DNA of 64,000 nt from Streptomyces spongiicola. GTDB taxonomy: Bacteria > Actinomycetota > Actinomycetes > Streptomycetales > Streptomycetaceae. The DNA is taken from assembly GCF_003122365.1 (NCBI RefSeq), contig NZ_CP029254.1:1928501-1992500 (forward strand). The letters are read 5' to 3'. This document shows, piece by piece, positions 31,105 through 40,860 of this stretch; position 1 is the stretch's first letter, and each line of letters starts with the position of its first letter. The notes under the pieces are model-generated. The model was given only the letters and a program-made list of their open reading frames with translations. It did not search any database and was not told the origin of the DNA. Both the position numbers and the translations under genes were made by a program.

Positions 31105-31954
31105 GACGGCGACCGACCCGGCGCGTCCGGCACGTCCGGCACGTCCGGCGCGTCCGACGGACACCACCCCGACCGGGGCAACCCCGGCCGGCGGGACCCC
31201 GACCGTCGTGGTGGACGACGTCCACATCACCTACCGGGTCAACGGCGCGAGGACCGGCCGCGGCGCCGCCACCGCCGCGCTGAGCCGTATCCTCACCCGC
31301 CGCCCAGGCCGGGACGGCAGCCGCGAGGTCCACGCCGTCAAGGGCGTCAGCTTCGCCGCGTACCGGGGCGAGGCGATCGGGCTGATCGGCTCCAACGGCT
31401 CCGGCAAGTCCACCCTGCTGAAGGCGATCGCCGGCCTGCTCCCGACGGCCGGAGGCAGGATCTACACCCGCGGCCAGCCTTCGCTGCTCGGGGTCAACGC
31501 CGCGCTGATGGGCGATCTGACCGGCGAGCGCAACGTCATCCTCGGCGGCCTCGCGATGGGCATGACCCGCGACGAGATCCATGCCCGCTACGAGGACATC
31601 GTCGACTTCTCCGGGATCAACGACAAGGGCGACTTCATCTCGCTGCCCATGCGGACGTACTCCTCCGGCATGGGTGCCCGGCTGCGCTTCTCCATCGCCG
31701 CGGCCAAGAGCCATGACGTCCTGCTGATCGACGAGGCGCTGGCGACGGGCGACGCCGCCTTCCAGCAGCGCAGCCGGCAGCGGATCGCCGAGTTGCGCGA
31801 GGAGGCCGGGACCGTCTTCCTCGTCAGCCACAGCAACTCCGCGATCACCACCACCTGCGACCGGGCACTCTGGCTGGAGTCCGGGACGCTGCGGATGGAC
31901 GGCCCGGCGAAGGAAGTCGTCGCGGAGTACGAGGCCTTCACCCGGAAGAAGTAG
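31097..31954 (+). CDS. ABC exporter ATPase (TagH/Wzt-like)
   Basis: A 285-aa nucleotide-binding subunit for the permease encoded just upstream (8-nt overlap). Walker A GSNGSGKST, Q-loop region, signature YSSGM, Walker B DVLLIDEALATGD and the H-loop VSHS are all present. The short helical N-terminal extension has an ARPARPARP repeat. The HAVKGVSFAAYRGEAIGLIG segment, YSSGM signature and GTVFLVSHS end are typical of polysaccharide and teichoic-acid exporters rather than drug pumps. No Wzt-like carbohydrate-binding C-terminal domain is present. Confidence 0.9.
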   Translation: MAETATDPARPARPARPARPTDTTPTGATPAGGTPTVVVDDVHITYRVNGARTGRGAATAALSRILTRRPGRDGSREVHAVKGVSFAAYRGEAIGLIGSNGSGKSTLLKAIAGLLPTAGGRIYTRGQPSLLGVNAALMGDLTGERNVILGGLAMGMTRDEIHARYEDIVDFSGINDKGDFISLPMRTYSSGMGARLRFSIAAAKSHDVLLIDEALATGDAAFQQRSRQRIAELREEAGTVFLVSHSNSAITTTCDRALWLESGTLRMDGPAKEVVAEYEAFTRKK

Positions 31955-32339
31955 CGGGGCACCCGCCGGGCCCGGGTCCTCGGGATCCCGGGTCCCAGCC
32001 GTAGGGCCCCGGAGCGGGGCCCGGCGGTCCGCGTTGCTCGGTCCCGGCCGCGGTCCGCCTCACCTCCCGGCACACCGGCCGGCGCCTCGCCGCGCTGCCG
32101 GCCCGGAGGCTGCGGTCGGCCGGGCACGACGGTCGACCGGGCATGACGGTCGACCGGGCATGACGGTCGACCGGGCATGACGGTCGACCGGGCATGACGG
32201 TCGACCGGGCATGACGCGCGAGGGGACGACATGGCACCGGAGGTGCACAGAAAGGCGCTGGAGAACACCGAAAGAACACCGAAGAACGCTGAAGAACGCT
32301 GAAGACACCGAAAGAAACCGAAAAGCACTGAAAGGCAAC
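31955..32339. other. Convergent intergenic region with two repeat blocks
   Basis: No gene is supported between the exporter ATPase and the GDH 3' end. It contains a 17-bp minisatellite (32114-32215) and then an unusual purine-rich, comparatively A-rich block (about 32255-32340) made of GAACACCGAAA/GAAGAACGCT-like units. Confidence 0.6.
32114..32215. repeat. 17-bp minisatellite, five perfect copies plus one degenerate
   Basis: GGTCGACCGGGCATGAC repeats head to tail at 32131-32215 (five exact copies), preceded by one diverged copy at 32114-32130. Each unit contains the palindrome GGTCGACC. There are no spacers between units, so it is not a CRISPR array. Confidence 0.93.
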
Positions 32340-32340
32340 G
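32255..32340. repeat. Purine-rich imperfect repeat block
   Basis: Repeated GAA(C)ACCGAAA, GAAGAACGCT and GAAAGCACTGAAA-like units with a period near 10-11 bp. Strand asymmetry is marked: almost all purine on +. It ends exactly at the terminator hairpin. Confidence 0.7.
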
Positions 32341-32376
32341 AAGGGGGCGCCCACCACGACGGTGGACGCCCCCTTC
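32340..32376. terminator. Bidirectional terminator between exporter and GDH genes
   Basis: GAAGGGGGCG-C-CCACC pairs with GGTGG-A-CGCCCCCTTC: a 16-bp stem with one mismatch and an ACGAC loop. It lies 43 nt beyond the GDH stop and at the 3' side of the exporter operon, so it can serve both convergent units. Confidence 0.8.
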
Positions 32377-32418
32377 ACCCACAGGGACAGCGGGTCGGCT
32401 CAGCCGCCGGGAAGCCGG

Positions 32419-35400
32419 TCAGCTGGGCGTGCGCAGCAGCTGCCGCATCGTGCGCATGGCGACCGAGAGGTTCGCCAGGTCGAACGTGTCCGACCCCTGG
32501 ATCTCCTCCAGTGTCATCCGGGCACGGCCCAGGATCGACGCGTTCCTGCCCTCCCACGCCTTGAAGCGCTGCTCCGGCGTCGCGGTCCCGTTGCCCACGG
32601 CGAGGACGTCGGCGGTCAGGGCGGCGTGCGCCGAGTAGAGGTCCTCGCGGATGGAGGCACGGGCCATGGACTGCCAGCGGTCGGCCCGCGGCAGCTCGAT
32701 GATCCGGTCCATCAGCTCGGTGATCCGCAGGCGGTCGGCCAGGTCGTAGTAGACCTCGGCGACGGCGAGCGGGTCCTTGTCCGTACGGTCGGCGATGGCC
32801 ACGATGTCGAGCGTCGGGAAGGCGGACGAGAATCCGGCGACCCGCGTGGCCAGCTCCTGGGGGACGCCCTCGACGGTGAACTCCTCCAGCAGCCCCTCGT
32901 ACCACTCCAGGTCGGCGCCGCTGAGCATCTTCGGCAGCTCGGCCCACACCCGGTCGACCCGGGACGCGAAGAAGTCGATGGTCTCCGTCAGCTCCAGCGG
33001 CTGCGGCCGGTTGCCCAGCAGCCAGCGGGTGCCTCGCTCGACGAGACGGCGCGAGTGCAGCCGCATCCGGATCTGGACGTCGGCGGCGACCCTGGTGTCC
33101 AGCGCCTCCACGGCGTCCCACACCTCACCGAGGCGGAAGATCGCACGGGCCGCGGTCTGCGCGCGGACGATCTCCTCGATCGACGCCCCCGTCTCCTCGC
33201 GCAGGCGGTGCAGGAAGGTCGAACCACCCGTGTTGACGGTGTCGTTGACCAGCACGGTCGTGACGATCTCGCGGCGCAGCGCATGGCCGTCGACGGCCTC
33301 GGGGAACTTCTCCCGCAGCGGCTCCGGAAAGTACGCGTGCAGCAGTCCCCGCAGATACGGGTCGTCCGGCAGCGAGGTGCCGATCAGCTCCTCGGCCACC
33401 GTGATCTTGGTGTAGGCGAGCAGGACGGCGAGTTCGGGCTGTGACAGGCCGTGCCGGTTGTTGAGCAGCTCGCGGATCTGCCGGTCGTTGGGGAGGAACT
33501 CCAGCGCGCGGTCCAGCGCGCCCTCCCGGCCCAGTCGGCGCATGAAGCGCTGGTGGGCGTGGAGCAGGCTGGGCGACTGCGCGACGGCGTTGGCCAGGGC
33601 CACGTTCTGCGCGTAGTTGTTGCGCAGCACCAGCCCGCCGACCTCGTCGGTCATCTCCGCGAGGAGCCTGTTGCGCTGCTTGACGGTCATGTCGCCCTCG
33701 GCGACCAGGCCGTTCAGCAGGATCTTGATGTTCACCTCGTGGTCGGAGGTGTCCACGCCGGCGCTGTTGTCGATGGCGTCGGTGTTGACCCGGCCGCCGC
33801 CGCGTGCGAACTCGATGCGGCCGAGCTGGGTCAGGCCCAGGTTGCCGCCCTCGCCGACGACCTTGACCCGCAGCTCGTCGCCGTCGACGCGGATGGCGTC
33901 GTTCGCCTTGTCGCCGACGTCGGCGTTCGACTCGCTCGACGCCTTGACGTAGGTGCCGATGCCGCCGTTCCAGAGCAGGTCGACCGGGGCCTGGAGGATC
34001 GCCTTCATCAACTCGGCGGGCGTCAGCTTCGTCACCCCGGACTCGATGCCGAGGGCCTCGCGGACCTTGGCGTTGACCGGGATCGACTTGGCGGTCCTGG
34101 GGTGGATGCCGCCGCCCGGTGACAGCAGCCCGGTGTCGTAGTCGGCCCACGAGGAGCGGGGCAGCTCGAACAGCCGGCGGCGCTCGGCGTACGAGACGGC
34201 AGAGTCCGGGTCGGGGTCGACGAAGATGTGGCGGTGGTCGAAGGCCGCGACCAGCCGGATGTGCTCGGAGAGGAGCATGCCGTTGCCGAACACGTCACCC
34301 GACATGTCGCCGACGCCGACCACGGTGAAGTCCTGGGTCTGGGTGTCGTGGCCGAGCTCCCGGAAGTGCCGCTTCACGGACTCCCAGGCACCTCGGGCCG
34401 TGATGCCCATGCCCTTGTGGTCGTAGCCGGCCGAGCCGCCGGAGGCGAAGGCGTCGCCGAGCCAGAAGTCGTAGGCGATCGCGACCTCGTTGGCGATGTC
34501 GGAGAACGTCGCCGTGCCCTTGTCCGCCGCGACGACCAGATAGGTGTCGTCGCCGTCGTGGCGCACCACGTCGCTCGGCGGCACGACCTCGCCGCCGACC
34601 ATGTTGTCGGTGATGTCGAGCAGTGCCGAGATGAACGTCCGGTACGAGGCGATGCCCTCGGCGAGCCACGCCTCGCGGTCCGCGGAGGGGTCGGGGAGCT
34701 GCTTGGCGACGAACCCGCCCTTGGCGCCCACCGGCACGATGACGGTGTTCTTCACCATCTGCGCCTTGACCAGGCCCAGGATCTCGGTGCGGAAGTCCTC
34801 GCGCCGGTCGGACCAGCGCAGGCCCCCGCGGGCGACCTTGCCGTAGCGCAGGTGCACGCCCTCGACCCGGGGCGAGTACACCCAGATCTCGTACGCCGGG
34901 CGGGGCGCCGGCAGGTCCGGGATGGCCTGCGGGTCGAACTTCATCGACACATAGCCGTGCCAGGAGCCGCCCGCCGCCTGCTGGAAGAAGTTGGTGCGCA
35001 GCGTGGCCTTGATGAGGGTGAGGAAGGAGCGCAGGATCCGGTCCTCGTCGAGCGAGGCGACCTGGTCGAGCGCGGCGTCAAGCTCCTCCAGCAGGGCGTC
35101 TGTCAGCTCGGTGCCGGCCCGCTGGCGGTCCGGGGCCATCCGGGCCTCGAACAGGTTGATCAGCAGCCGGGTGGTGTGGACGTTGTTGAGGAGGGTGTCC
35201 TCCATGTAGTCCTGGCTGAAGGTGGACCCGGCCTGGCGCAGGTACTTGGCGTACGCGCGCAGCACCGTCGCCTCGCGCCAGGTGAGCCCGGCCCGCAGCA
35301 CCAGCGAGTTGAACGTGTCGTTCTCGGCGGCCCCGGTCCACACGGCCGAGAAGGCGTCCTGGAACCGCTCGCGGGCGTCGTCGCCCAGGAACTCCCCGCT

Positions 35401-37362
35401 GTTGCCCGGCGCGGTCGGCATGCGCAGACCGAAGTCGTAGACCCAGCCGGTGGTGCGGTCCGCGCACCGCAACTCGTACGGGCGCTCGTCGATGACCTCG
35501 ACGCCGAGGCGGTTGAGGACCGGCAGCACCGACGACAGCGAGACCTGCTCGCCGAACCGGTAGATCTTGAAGCGGCGCTCGCCGGGCGCGGCGCCCACCG
35601 GCTCGTACAGCGACAGCGAGAAGTCGTTGCCGGACCGGGTGAGCTGGTCCAGGTGCGCGAGGTCGGCGACGGCGGCGCGGGGCGAGTGGTCGGCCTTGTA
35701 CCCCTCGGGGAAGGCGCCCGCGTACTTGCGCGCCAGTTCGGCGGCGCGCTCCTCGCCCAGTTCCGCGTTCAGCGCCTCGGTGAATCCGTCGGCCCAGGAG
35801 CGGGCCGCCTCGGCCAGCCGCGCCTCCAGACGCTCCTTGTCGGCGTCGGTGAGGTGCGTCAGCTCCGTACCGGACGGCACGCGCACCACGAAGTGCAGCC
35901 GGGTGAGCACCGACTCGGTACTCATCAGGGTGAAGTCGGCGCTGGTGCCGCCGAGCTCCTCCATCAGGATCCCGGTCAGCCGCTCGCGGACGGTGGTGTT
36001 GAAGCGGTCGCGCGGCAGGTAGACGAGGGCGGAGTAGTACCGGCCGTACTCCTCCTGGCGCAGGTACAGGCGCAGCCTGCGGCGCTCCTGGAGGTACAGG
36101 ACGGAGGTGACGATGGAGCGCAGCTCGTCGACGGGCGTCTGGAAGAGTTCGTCGCGCGGGTACGTCTCCAGGATCTGCAGCAGGTCGCGGCCGTCGTGAC
36201 TGTGCGGAGAGAACCCCGCGCCGTCGAGGACCTCGGCCACCTTGCGGCGGATGACCGGGACGCGGCGCACGGACTCGGTGTAGGCGGCGGACGAGAAGAG
36301 GCCGAGGAATCGGCGCTCGCCGATGACGTTGCCCTCGGCGTCGAACCTCTTCACACCCACGTAGTCGAGGTAGCTGGGGCGGTGCACGGTGGCGCGGCTG
36401 TTGGCCTTGGTGAGGATCAGCAGCTTGTGCTCGCGGGCCTTGGCCCGGGCGTCGGCGGGCAGCCGGTTGAACGAGGGGCTCACGGGGTGCCCCTGGGAGT
36501 CGGCTCCGGCGTGGTGCGGGTCGGAGCGGAGGATACCGAGGCCGGTGCCGGGCACCGCGGACAGCGCGTCACCGTCGACCAGGTTGTACTCGCGGTAGCC
36601 GAGGAAGGTGAAGTGGTCGTCGGAGAGCCAGCGCAGCAGCTCCCGCGCCTCGTCGACCTCCTCCTCGCGCAGATCGCCCGGGATGGGCTCCCGCGGGAGT
36701 TCCTCGGAGAGGCGCAGCGCCGCCTCGCGCATCTTCTCCCAGTCCTCGACGGCCTCACGGGCGTCGGACAGGACCCGCAGCAGATCGGCGGTGATCTGCT
36801 TGAGGTCGGCCCGGTCGGTCTCCCGGTCGATCTCGACGTGGATCCAGGACTCGACGAGGGCGTCGTGGGGCAGTGCGGCACCGTTCGGCTCGCCGCCGAG
36901 GACCTCGATCATCCTGCCGGTGACATCGCGGCGGACCACGACCTGCGGGTGGATCACCACATGGATTCCGCGGCCCTGACGGGACAGCTCGTTGGTGACC
37001 GAGTCGACCAGGAACGGCATGTCGTCGGTGACGACCTCGACGACCGAGTGGCTGGACGTCCAGCCGTTCTCCTCGACGGTCGGGGTGTGCACCCGGACGT
37101 TGGCCGTGCCCTGCGGGCGGTTCTCCGCGAGGCGGTAGTGCGAGACGGCTGCTCCGAAGACGTCGACGGGGTCGCGGTCGGTGAGGTCCTCGGGTGCGGT
37201 GTGCAGATAATAGCGCTGGAGGAACGCGAGGAGGTGGTCCCGGTCAGGGCGCTCCCCGCTGTCGGCCCCGGTCGGAAGTCGCCCCCCGCCCGGGCTGTGC
37301 TCAGCTACCCGGGCCGCCCTTTCGAGCAGCTCGGCCTTGGCTTCGTCCAGCTTGGTCTGCAT
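32419..37362 (-). CDS. NAD-specific glutamate dehydrogenase, 180-kDa class
   Basis: A 1647-aa enzyme that oxidises glutamate to 2-oxoglutarate and ammonia with NAD, a catabolic GDH. Length and layout match the large GDH class first described in Streptomyces clavuligerus: a long N-terminal regulatory region with ACT-like parts, then the catalytic core containing PVGAKGGFVAKQLP and the dinucleotide-binding region (VGVGDMSGDVFGNGMLLS). ATG at 37362 gives MQTKLDEAKAEL; the longer frame is not needed. Monocistronic, with its own terminator. Divergent from the DJ-1 gene. Confidence 0.96.
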   Translation of the reverse strand: MQTKLDEAKAELLERAARVAEHSPGGGRLPTGADSGERPDRDHLLAFLQRYYLHTAPEDLTDRDPVDVFGAAVSHYRLAENRPQGTANVRVHTPTVEENGWTSSHSVVEVVTDDMPFLVDSVTNELSRQGRGIHVVIHPQVVVRRDVTGRMIEVLGGEPNGAALPHDALVESWIHVEIDRETDRADLKQITADLLRVLSDAREAVEDWEKMREAALRLSEELPREPIPGDLREEEVDEARELLRWLSDDHFTFLGYREYNLVDGDALSAVPGTGLGILRSDPHHAGADSQGHPVSPSFNRLPADARAKAREHKLLILTKANSRATVHRPSYLDYVGVKRFDAEGNVIGERRFLGLFSSAAYTESVRRVPVIRRKVAEVLDGAGFSPHSHDGRDLLQILETYPRDELFQTPVDELRSIVTSVLYLQERRRLRLYLRQEEYGRYYSALVYLPRDRFNTTVRERLTGILMEELGGTSADFTLMSTESVLTRLHFVVRVPSGTELTHLTDADKERLEARLAEAARSWADGFTEALNAELGEERAAELARKYAGAFPEGYKADHSPRAAVADLAHLDQLTRSGNDFSLSLYEPVGAAPGERRFKIYRFGEQVSLSSVLPVLNRLGVEVIDERPYELRCADRTTGWVYDFGLRMPTAPGNSGEFLGDDARERFQDAFSAVWTGAAENDTFNSLVLRAGLTWREATVLRAYAKYLRQAGSTFSQDYMEDTLLNNVHTTRLLINLFEARMAPDRQRAGTELTDALLEELDAALDQVASLDEDRILRSFLTLIKATLRTNFFQQAAGGSWHGYVSMKFDPQAIPDLPAPRPAYEIWVYSPRVEGVHLRYGKVARGGLRWSDRREDFRTEILGLVKAQMVKNTVIVPVGAKGGFVAKQLPDPSADREAWLAEGIASYRTFISALLDITDNMVGGEVVPPSDVVRHDGDDTYLVVAADKGTATFSDIANEVAIAYDFWLGDAFASGGSAGYDHKGMGITARGAWESVKRHFRELGHDTQTQDFTVVGVGDMSGDVFGNGMLLSEHIRLVAAFDHRHIFVDPDPDSAVSYAERRRLFELPRSSWADYDTGLLSPGGGIHPRTAKSIPVNAKVREALGIESGVTKLTPAELMKAILQAPVDLLWNGGIGTYVKASSESNADVGDKANDAIRVDGDELRVKVVGEGGNLGLTQLGRIEFARGGGRVNTDAIDNSAGVDTSDHEVNIKILLNGLVAEGDMTVKQRNRLLAEMTDEVGGLVLRNNYAQNVALANAVAQSPSLLHAHQRFMRRLGREGALDRALEFLPNDRQIRELLNNRHGLSQPELAVLLAYTKITVAEELIGTSLPDDPYLRGLLHAYFPEPLREKFPEAVDGHALRREIVTTVLVNDTVNTGGSTFLHRLREETGASIEEIVRAQTAARAIFRLGEVWDAVEALDTRVAADVQIRMRLHSRRLVERGTRWLLGNRPQPLELTETIDFFASRVDRVWAELPKMLSGADLEWYEGLLEEFTVEGVPQELATRVAGFSSAFPTLDIVAIADRTDKDPLAVAEVYYDLADRLRITELMDRIIELPRADRWQSMARASIREDLYSAHAALTADVLAVGNGTATPEQRFKAWEGRNASILGRARMTLEEIQGSDTFDLANLSVAMRTMRQLLRTPS

Positions 37363-37851
37363 GTCCTCTGGCTCCTGTCGCGCGCCGTTGCGTGACGTAG
37401 GTGGAAAAGATGGCACAGCGCCGCGACACGGGGTCTCCGCTCGGGGTCGGCGCCGCGCCGGGATGGGGGATGTCCGGGCCCTGGTCGGCCCGGGTGGGCG
37501 TCCGGCCCGAGAGGTGACCGCGCAGGCCCCGGCCGAACCCGGGTGCGCGGGGAGGATCAGCTCGCACCCGGCCGCCGTGGCGTCCCGGGCGCGGTACCCC
37601 GGCAGACGCCGGGTGTTGCCTCCGGGGGGCTTCGCTGCCCCCTCGGCGTATCGCGCTGATCACGCGTCCAAGGCTATCGCCCCGTACCCCTGACCCGTCA
37701 TGAGCCGTATGTGTACAAAAGCGGGGCCGGAAGTTTGACACTCTGGACAGCGACACGCGCCCCCTTGGCAAACAGCCGTGTGCACGGCAGTTTGACCCCG
37801 GAAGGGCCGAAGGCCGACAAATCCACAAATCCATACAGGGGAGCACAAGCC
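37363..37851. other. 489-bp divergent promoter region
   Basis: No coding region is supported between GDH (left) and the DJ-1/PfpI gene (right). A TTGACA hexamer at 37735-37740 could be a -35 box for the rightward gene, although no clear -10 follows at 17-18 nt. Composition drops in GC around 37660-37850. Confidence 0.5.
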
Positions 37852-38418
37852 ATGAGCGTGAAGATCCTGATCGTCACCGGCGACGCGGCGGAGTCCCTGG
37901 AGGTCCTCTACCCGTACCAGCGGCTGCGCGAGGAGGGCTACGAGGTCCACGTGGCGGCCCCCGCACGAAAGAAGCTCCGGTTCGTCGTCCACGACTTCGA
38001 ACCGGGATTCGACACCTACACCGAGAAGCCGGGCTACACCTGGCCGGCCGACCTGGCGTTCTCGGAGGTCGACCCGGGGGACTACGCCGCGATCGTCATC
38101 CCGGGCGGGCGTGCTCCCGAGTACCTCCGCAACGACCCCGAACTCCGCAAGATCCTCAAGTCCTTCTTCGACGCGGACAAGCCGGTCGCGCAGATCTGCC
38201 ACGGCCCGCTGCTCACCGCGGCCACGGGCAGCCTCACCGGCCGCAGGGTGACGTCGTACCCGGCGCTGGAACTCGACATGCAGGCGGCCGGCGCGTCCTT
38301 CCAGGACGCCGAGGCGGTGGTGGACGGCACCCTGGTCTCCTCCCGGGCATGGCCCGACCATCCGGCCTGGATGCGCGAGTTCCTCCGGCTGCTGAGGGCG
38401 AAGGCGCCGCTGAGCTGA
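37852..38418 (+). CDS. DJ-1/PfpI family protein
   Basis: A 188-aa protein of the class I glutamine amidotransferase-like superfamily. The nucleophile elbow AQICHGP (Cys near residue 116) and the acid residue region IPGGRAPEYLR (about residue 83) match the PfpI/YhbO subgroup, whose members are reported as proteases or deglycases acting in stress. The real substrate is unknown. ATG at 37852 with GGGGAG upstream. The Cys-His pair is intact, so it is probably active. Confidence 0.9.
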   Translation: MSVKILIVTGDAAESLEVLYPYQRLREEGYEVHVAAPARKKLRFVVHDFEPGFDTYTEKPGYTWPADLAFSEVDPGDYAAIVIPGGRAPEYLRNDPELRKILKSFFDADKPVAQICHGPLLTAATGSLTGRRVTSYPALELDMQAAGASFQDAEAVVDGTLVSSRAWPDHPAWMREFLRLLRAKAPLS

Positions 38419-38730
38419 TGCCGGCGCTGAGCCGATGTCGCCACTGAGCTGAGAGCGCAGCCGGGCCGGGCAGGGCTCCCGACAGGCCGGGGGAAGGGGC
38501 CTGCGGGCGGCGGGGGCAGGCGCGCGGGGCGCGCGAGACCGGCGGGCGGCGCCACCGCCACCGCCACCGCCACCGCCACCGCCACCGCCACCGCCACCGC
38601 CACCGCCACGAGACGGACACGAAGGCGGGAGGGCGGCGGTTCCGGGTGCGCGGGACCGAGGGGCGGGGAACCCGTGGCGCGGTTCCGGGTGCGCGGGGAG
38701 GGACGGCGCGGAACCGCCCAGCCGCCCCGG
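38419..38730. other. Convergent gap with hexamer microsatellite
   Basis: No gene is supported. It contains a GCCACC hexamer tract (38551-38610) and two direct copies of GGTTCCGGGTGCGCGGG (near 38638 and 38681). Confidence 0.55.
38551..38610. repeat. GCCACC hexanucleotide microsatellite
   Basis: Nine perfect GCCACC units and a tenth ending in G, in noncoding DNA between two convergent genes. Confidence 0.95.
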
Positions 38731-39393
38731 CTACCCCACCAGCTCCTCTGCCACCTCGACCGCCTCCGCGAGGCTGTCGACGACCGGAACCCCCGAGGCC
38801 CGCAGGCTCGCCCTGCTGTGCGAGCCCCCGGTGTACAGCACCGCCTTCGCACCGACGTGGGCCGCCGCGAGCGCGTCGTCCGCCGCGTCGCCGACGACCA
38901 CGATCCGCTCCGGCGGCACGTCCTCCAACGCGGTCAGATGCCGCACCATGTGCTCCGCCTTGCCCGCATGGGAGGCGCCGACCCGTCCGTCCACACGTAC
39001 GAAGCGATCCTCGATGCCATGGCGCCGCACGATCGGGACCAGATGCTCGTGCGGGGCGAGGGACAGCAGCGACTGCGTGCGCCCCGCCGACTGGCGCGAC
39101 GCGAGCAGCTCCGCCGCCCCGGCCGTGAGCAGACAGGCCTCGGCCAGCCGCCAGTAGTGGCGGTGGAACACCGCGTCCATGGCCGCCCACTCCTCGTCCG
39201 TGGGCAGGCGGCCCATGAGCCGCTCGTAGAACCGCGGCACGGGCACGCAGTACAGCTCGCGATAGCGCTCCAGCGTGATCGGTCCGAGCCCGATCTCCGC
39301 GAACGACGCGTTCGTCGCCTCGATGACCGTGTGGATGTCGTCGAGGAGTGTGCCGTTCCAGTCCCAGACCACGTGCGCGCTGTGCTTCCCCAT
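38731..39393 (-). CDS. HAD-superfamily hydrolase
   Basis: A 220-aa haloacid-dehalogenase-fold enzyme, probably a phosphatase. Motif I is DWNGTLLDD (residues 11-19), with Asp11 as nucleophile; the usual second Asp position (DxD) is kept as DWN, so the general acid is Asn rather than Asp, which is seen in some family branches. Motif III Lys is in SHAGKAEHM and motif IV is VVVGDAADDALAA. The cap resembles the phosphoglycolate phosphatase class. Substrate unknown. ATG at 39393 begins MGKHSAHVVWDWNG. Confidence 0.88.
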   Translation of the reverse strand: MGKHSAHVVWDWNGTLLDDIHTVIEATNASFAEIGLGPITLERYRELYCVPVPRFYERLMGRLPTDEEWAAMDAVFHRHYWRLAEACLLTAGAAELLASRQSAGRTQSLLSLAPHEHLVPIVRRHGIEDRFVRVDGRVGASHAGKAEHMVRHLTALEDVPPERIVVVGDAADDALAAAHVGAKAVLYTGGSHSRASLRASGVPVVDSLAEAVEVAEELVG

Positions 39394-39624
39394 GACAGGC
39401 AACGGTACCGTCCGCGGCCGACACGCGGCCGTCTGCACGGACAGAACGGGCGGCACCGGCGGCCCTGGCGGAACGCGGCACTGGCGGCACGGACAGCACG
39501 GTGAGGACGGAGCCGGGCGGGGTGACTGGTGGGGTGACGGGCACGCCGAACGGGCCGGGGATCAGCGGATCCGGCGGATGAACTTCCGGGTGCCGGGTGC
39601 CGGGTGCCGGGTGCCGGTCCGGTC

Positions 39625-40131
39625 TCAGTCGACGAGGCCGGGGACCTCCTGCACCCCGTACCAGAGCAGTTCGTGGTCCTCCGCACCGTCCACGACGAAC
39701 TGCGCGTCGTCGTCGCCGTGGTCCGCCGCCCCCAGCGCGTCCGCCGCGGCGGCCACGTCCCCCTCCGCCTCCTCGGAGTCGACGTGCACCGACGCCGCCT
39801 TCTCCAGCGGCACCGCGGCCGCGATCCGCACCTCGCCCAGGGAGGCCGATCCCAGCCCTGCCGCGGGGTCCGCGGTCGCGGCCCCGTCCGGGACGTCGAC
39901 GGCCACCACGACCCGGCGCCGCGGCACGTCGGGTTCCCCGGCCAGCGACCGCAGCGACGCCGCCGCGGCCCGGTTCAGCGCGGCGTACTCGAGTTCCTCG
40001 AGATCGTCGGAGACGTACCACTCTCGCAGTGCCGGCGTCACCGCGTAGGCGGTCAGCGGACCGGGGCCGATCTCGCCCGCCTTGTGCGCCTCTGCGAGAC
40101 CGGGGAGGGTCAGGGGAACGTAGACGCGCAT
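39625..40131 (-). CDS. DUF6912 family protein
   Basis: A 168-aa protein beginning MRVYVPLTLPGLAEAHKAGE, which I recognise as a conserved actinobacterial family (DUF6912) found near secA. The C-terminal half is acidic. Function is unknown. ATG at 40131 was chosen over an upstream ATG at 40164 because conservation normally starts at MRVYVP. It is divergent from the Rv3235-like gene and upstream of the HAD gene with a 231-nt gap. Confidence 0.8.
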   Translation of the reverse strand: MRVYVPLTLPGLAEAHKAGEIGPGPLTAYAVTPALREWYVSDDLEELEYAALNRAAAASLRSLAGEPDVPRRRVVVAVDVPDGAATADPAAGLGSASLGEVRIAAAVPLEKAASVHVDSEEAEGDVAAAADALGAADHGDDDAQFVVDGAEDHELLWYGVQEVPGLVD

Positions 40132-40401
40132 GGTGGCCGCTTTCGTAGTCGGGTGAGCGTCCAAGGATACGTGCGAACTACTCTTTCGGGCTGCCTCGCG
40201 ACCCCTCCACGGCGTCGTCCCCGGATGACGGCGAGGGCTTCCGAGCCGCGCCGTTCCGGGCCCCGGAGCCCGCCCCTCACCCTGATAGGTGAAACCGTTC
40301 GCGCCCGGCGCGGAAGGTGGAGGCCGTTGCGGCCGCCGCCCACCGGCCCGTACAAGATCCCCACCGAGAAGTTACTTGTGAGTACCGAAGGGGCGACCGC
40401 G

Positions 40402-40860
40402 ATGCAGCACACCTCGGCAAGGACGGGGACGAGGCCCGGGAACCGTCACGACAGCCGCGCCCCGGGGCGGGCCCCGCGCCGGATCGAGGCCGAGCGCGAC
40501 CCGGGTACCTCCACCGGCGGCCGCTCCCGGCTTCCCCGCTACTGGTTCGCGGAACGGCTGCTCTCGGTCCTCAGCGGGCATCGGCCAGTGCACTGGATGC
40601 TCGGCCACACCATCGGCCACGCGTACGAGCAACTCGTCCGTCTGGCCCCCGGCGCACCGCTCAGCACGAACGGACTGCGCCCGGTCCTCCGCCACTGCGA
40701 CGAGTACGTGCCGCAGCCGGGCGTCATCGAGGCCTTCGCCCGGATCACCGCGGGCGAGCAGGTACGCGCCATGGCCTTCCGCCTGGAACAGGGGCCCGAC
40801 CTCCGCTGGCGCTGCGCGGCCGTGGAACTCGGCGGCGAACGGCTGATGGCCGGGGTCTGA
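40402..40860 (+). CDS. Rv3235 family protein
   Basis: A 152-aa protein similar to the Rv3235 family, recognised from WFAERLLSVLSGHRPVHWML, the central YEQLVRLAPG and the end VRAMAFRLEQGPDLRWRCAAVELG. The family is conserved in actinobacteria close to secA and has no settled function. The first 45 residues are low complexity and basic. The start is uncertain: ATG at 40402 is given, while GTG at 40378 has a GAGAAG upstream and would add eight residues. Confidence 0.82.
   Translation: MQHTSARTGTRPGNRHDSRAPGRAPRRIEAERDPGTSTGGRSRLPRYWFAERLLSVLSGHRPVHWMLGHTIGHAYEQLVRLAPGAPLSTNGLRPVLRHCDEYVPQPGVIEAFARITAGEQVRAMAFRLEQGPDLRWRCAAVELGGERLMAGV

Noticed and set aside
32114..32215. Possible CRISPR array
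   Set aside because: The 17-bp units are contiguous with no spacers, and no cas genes are present.
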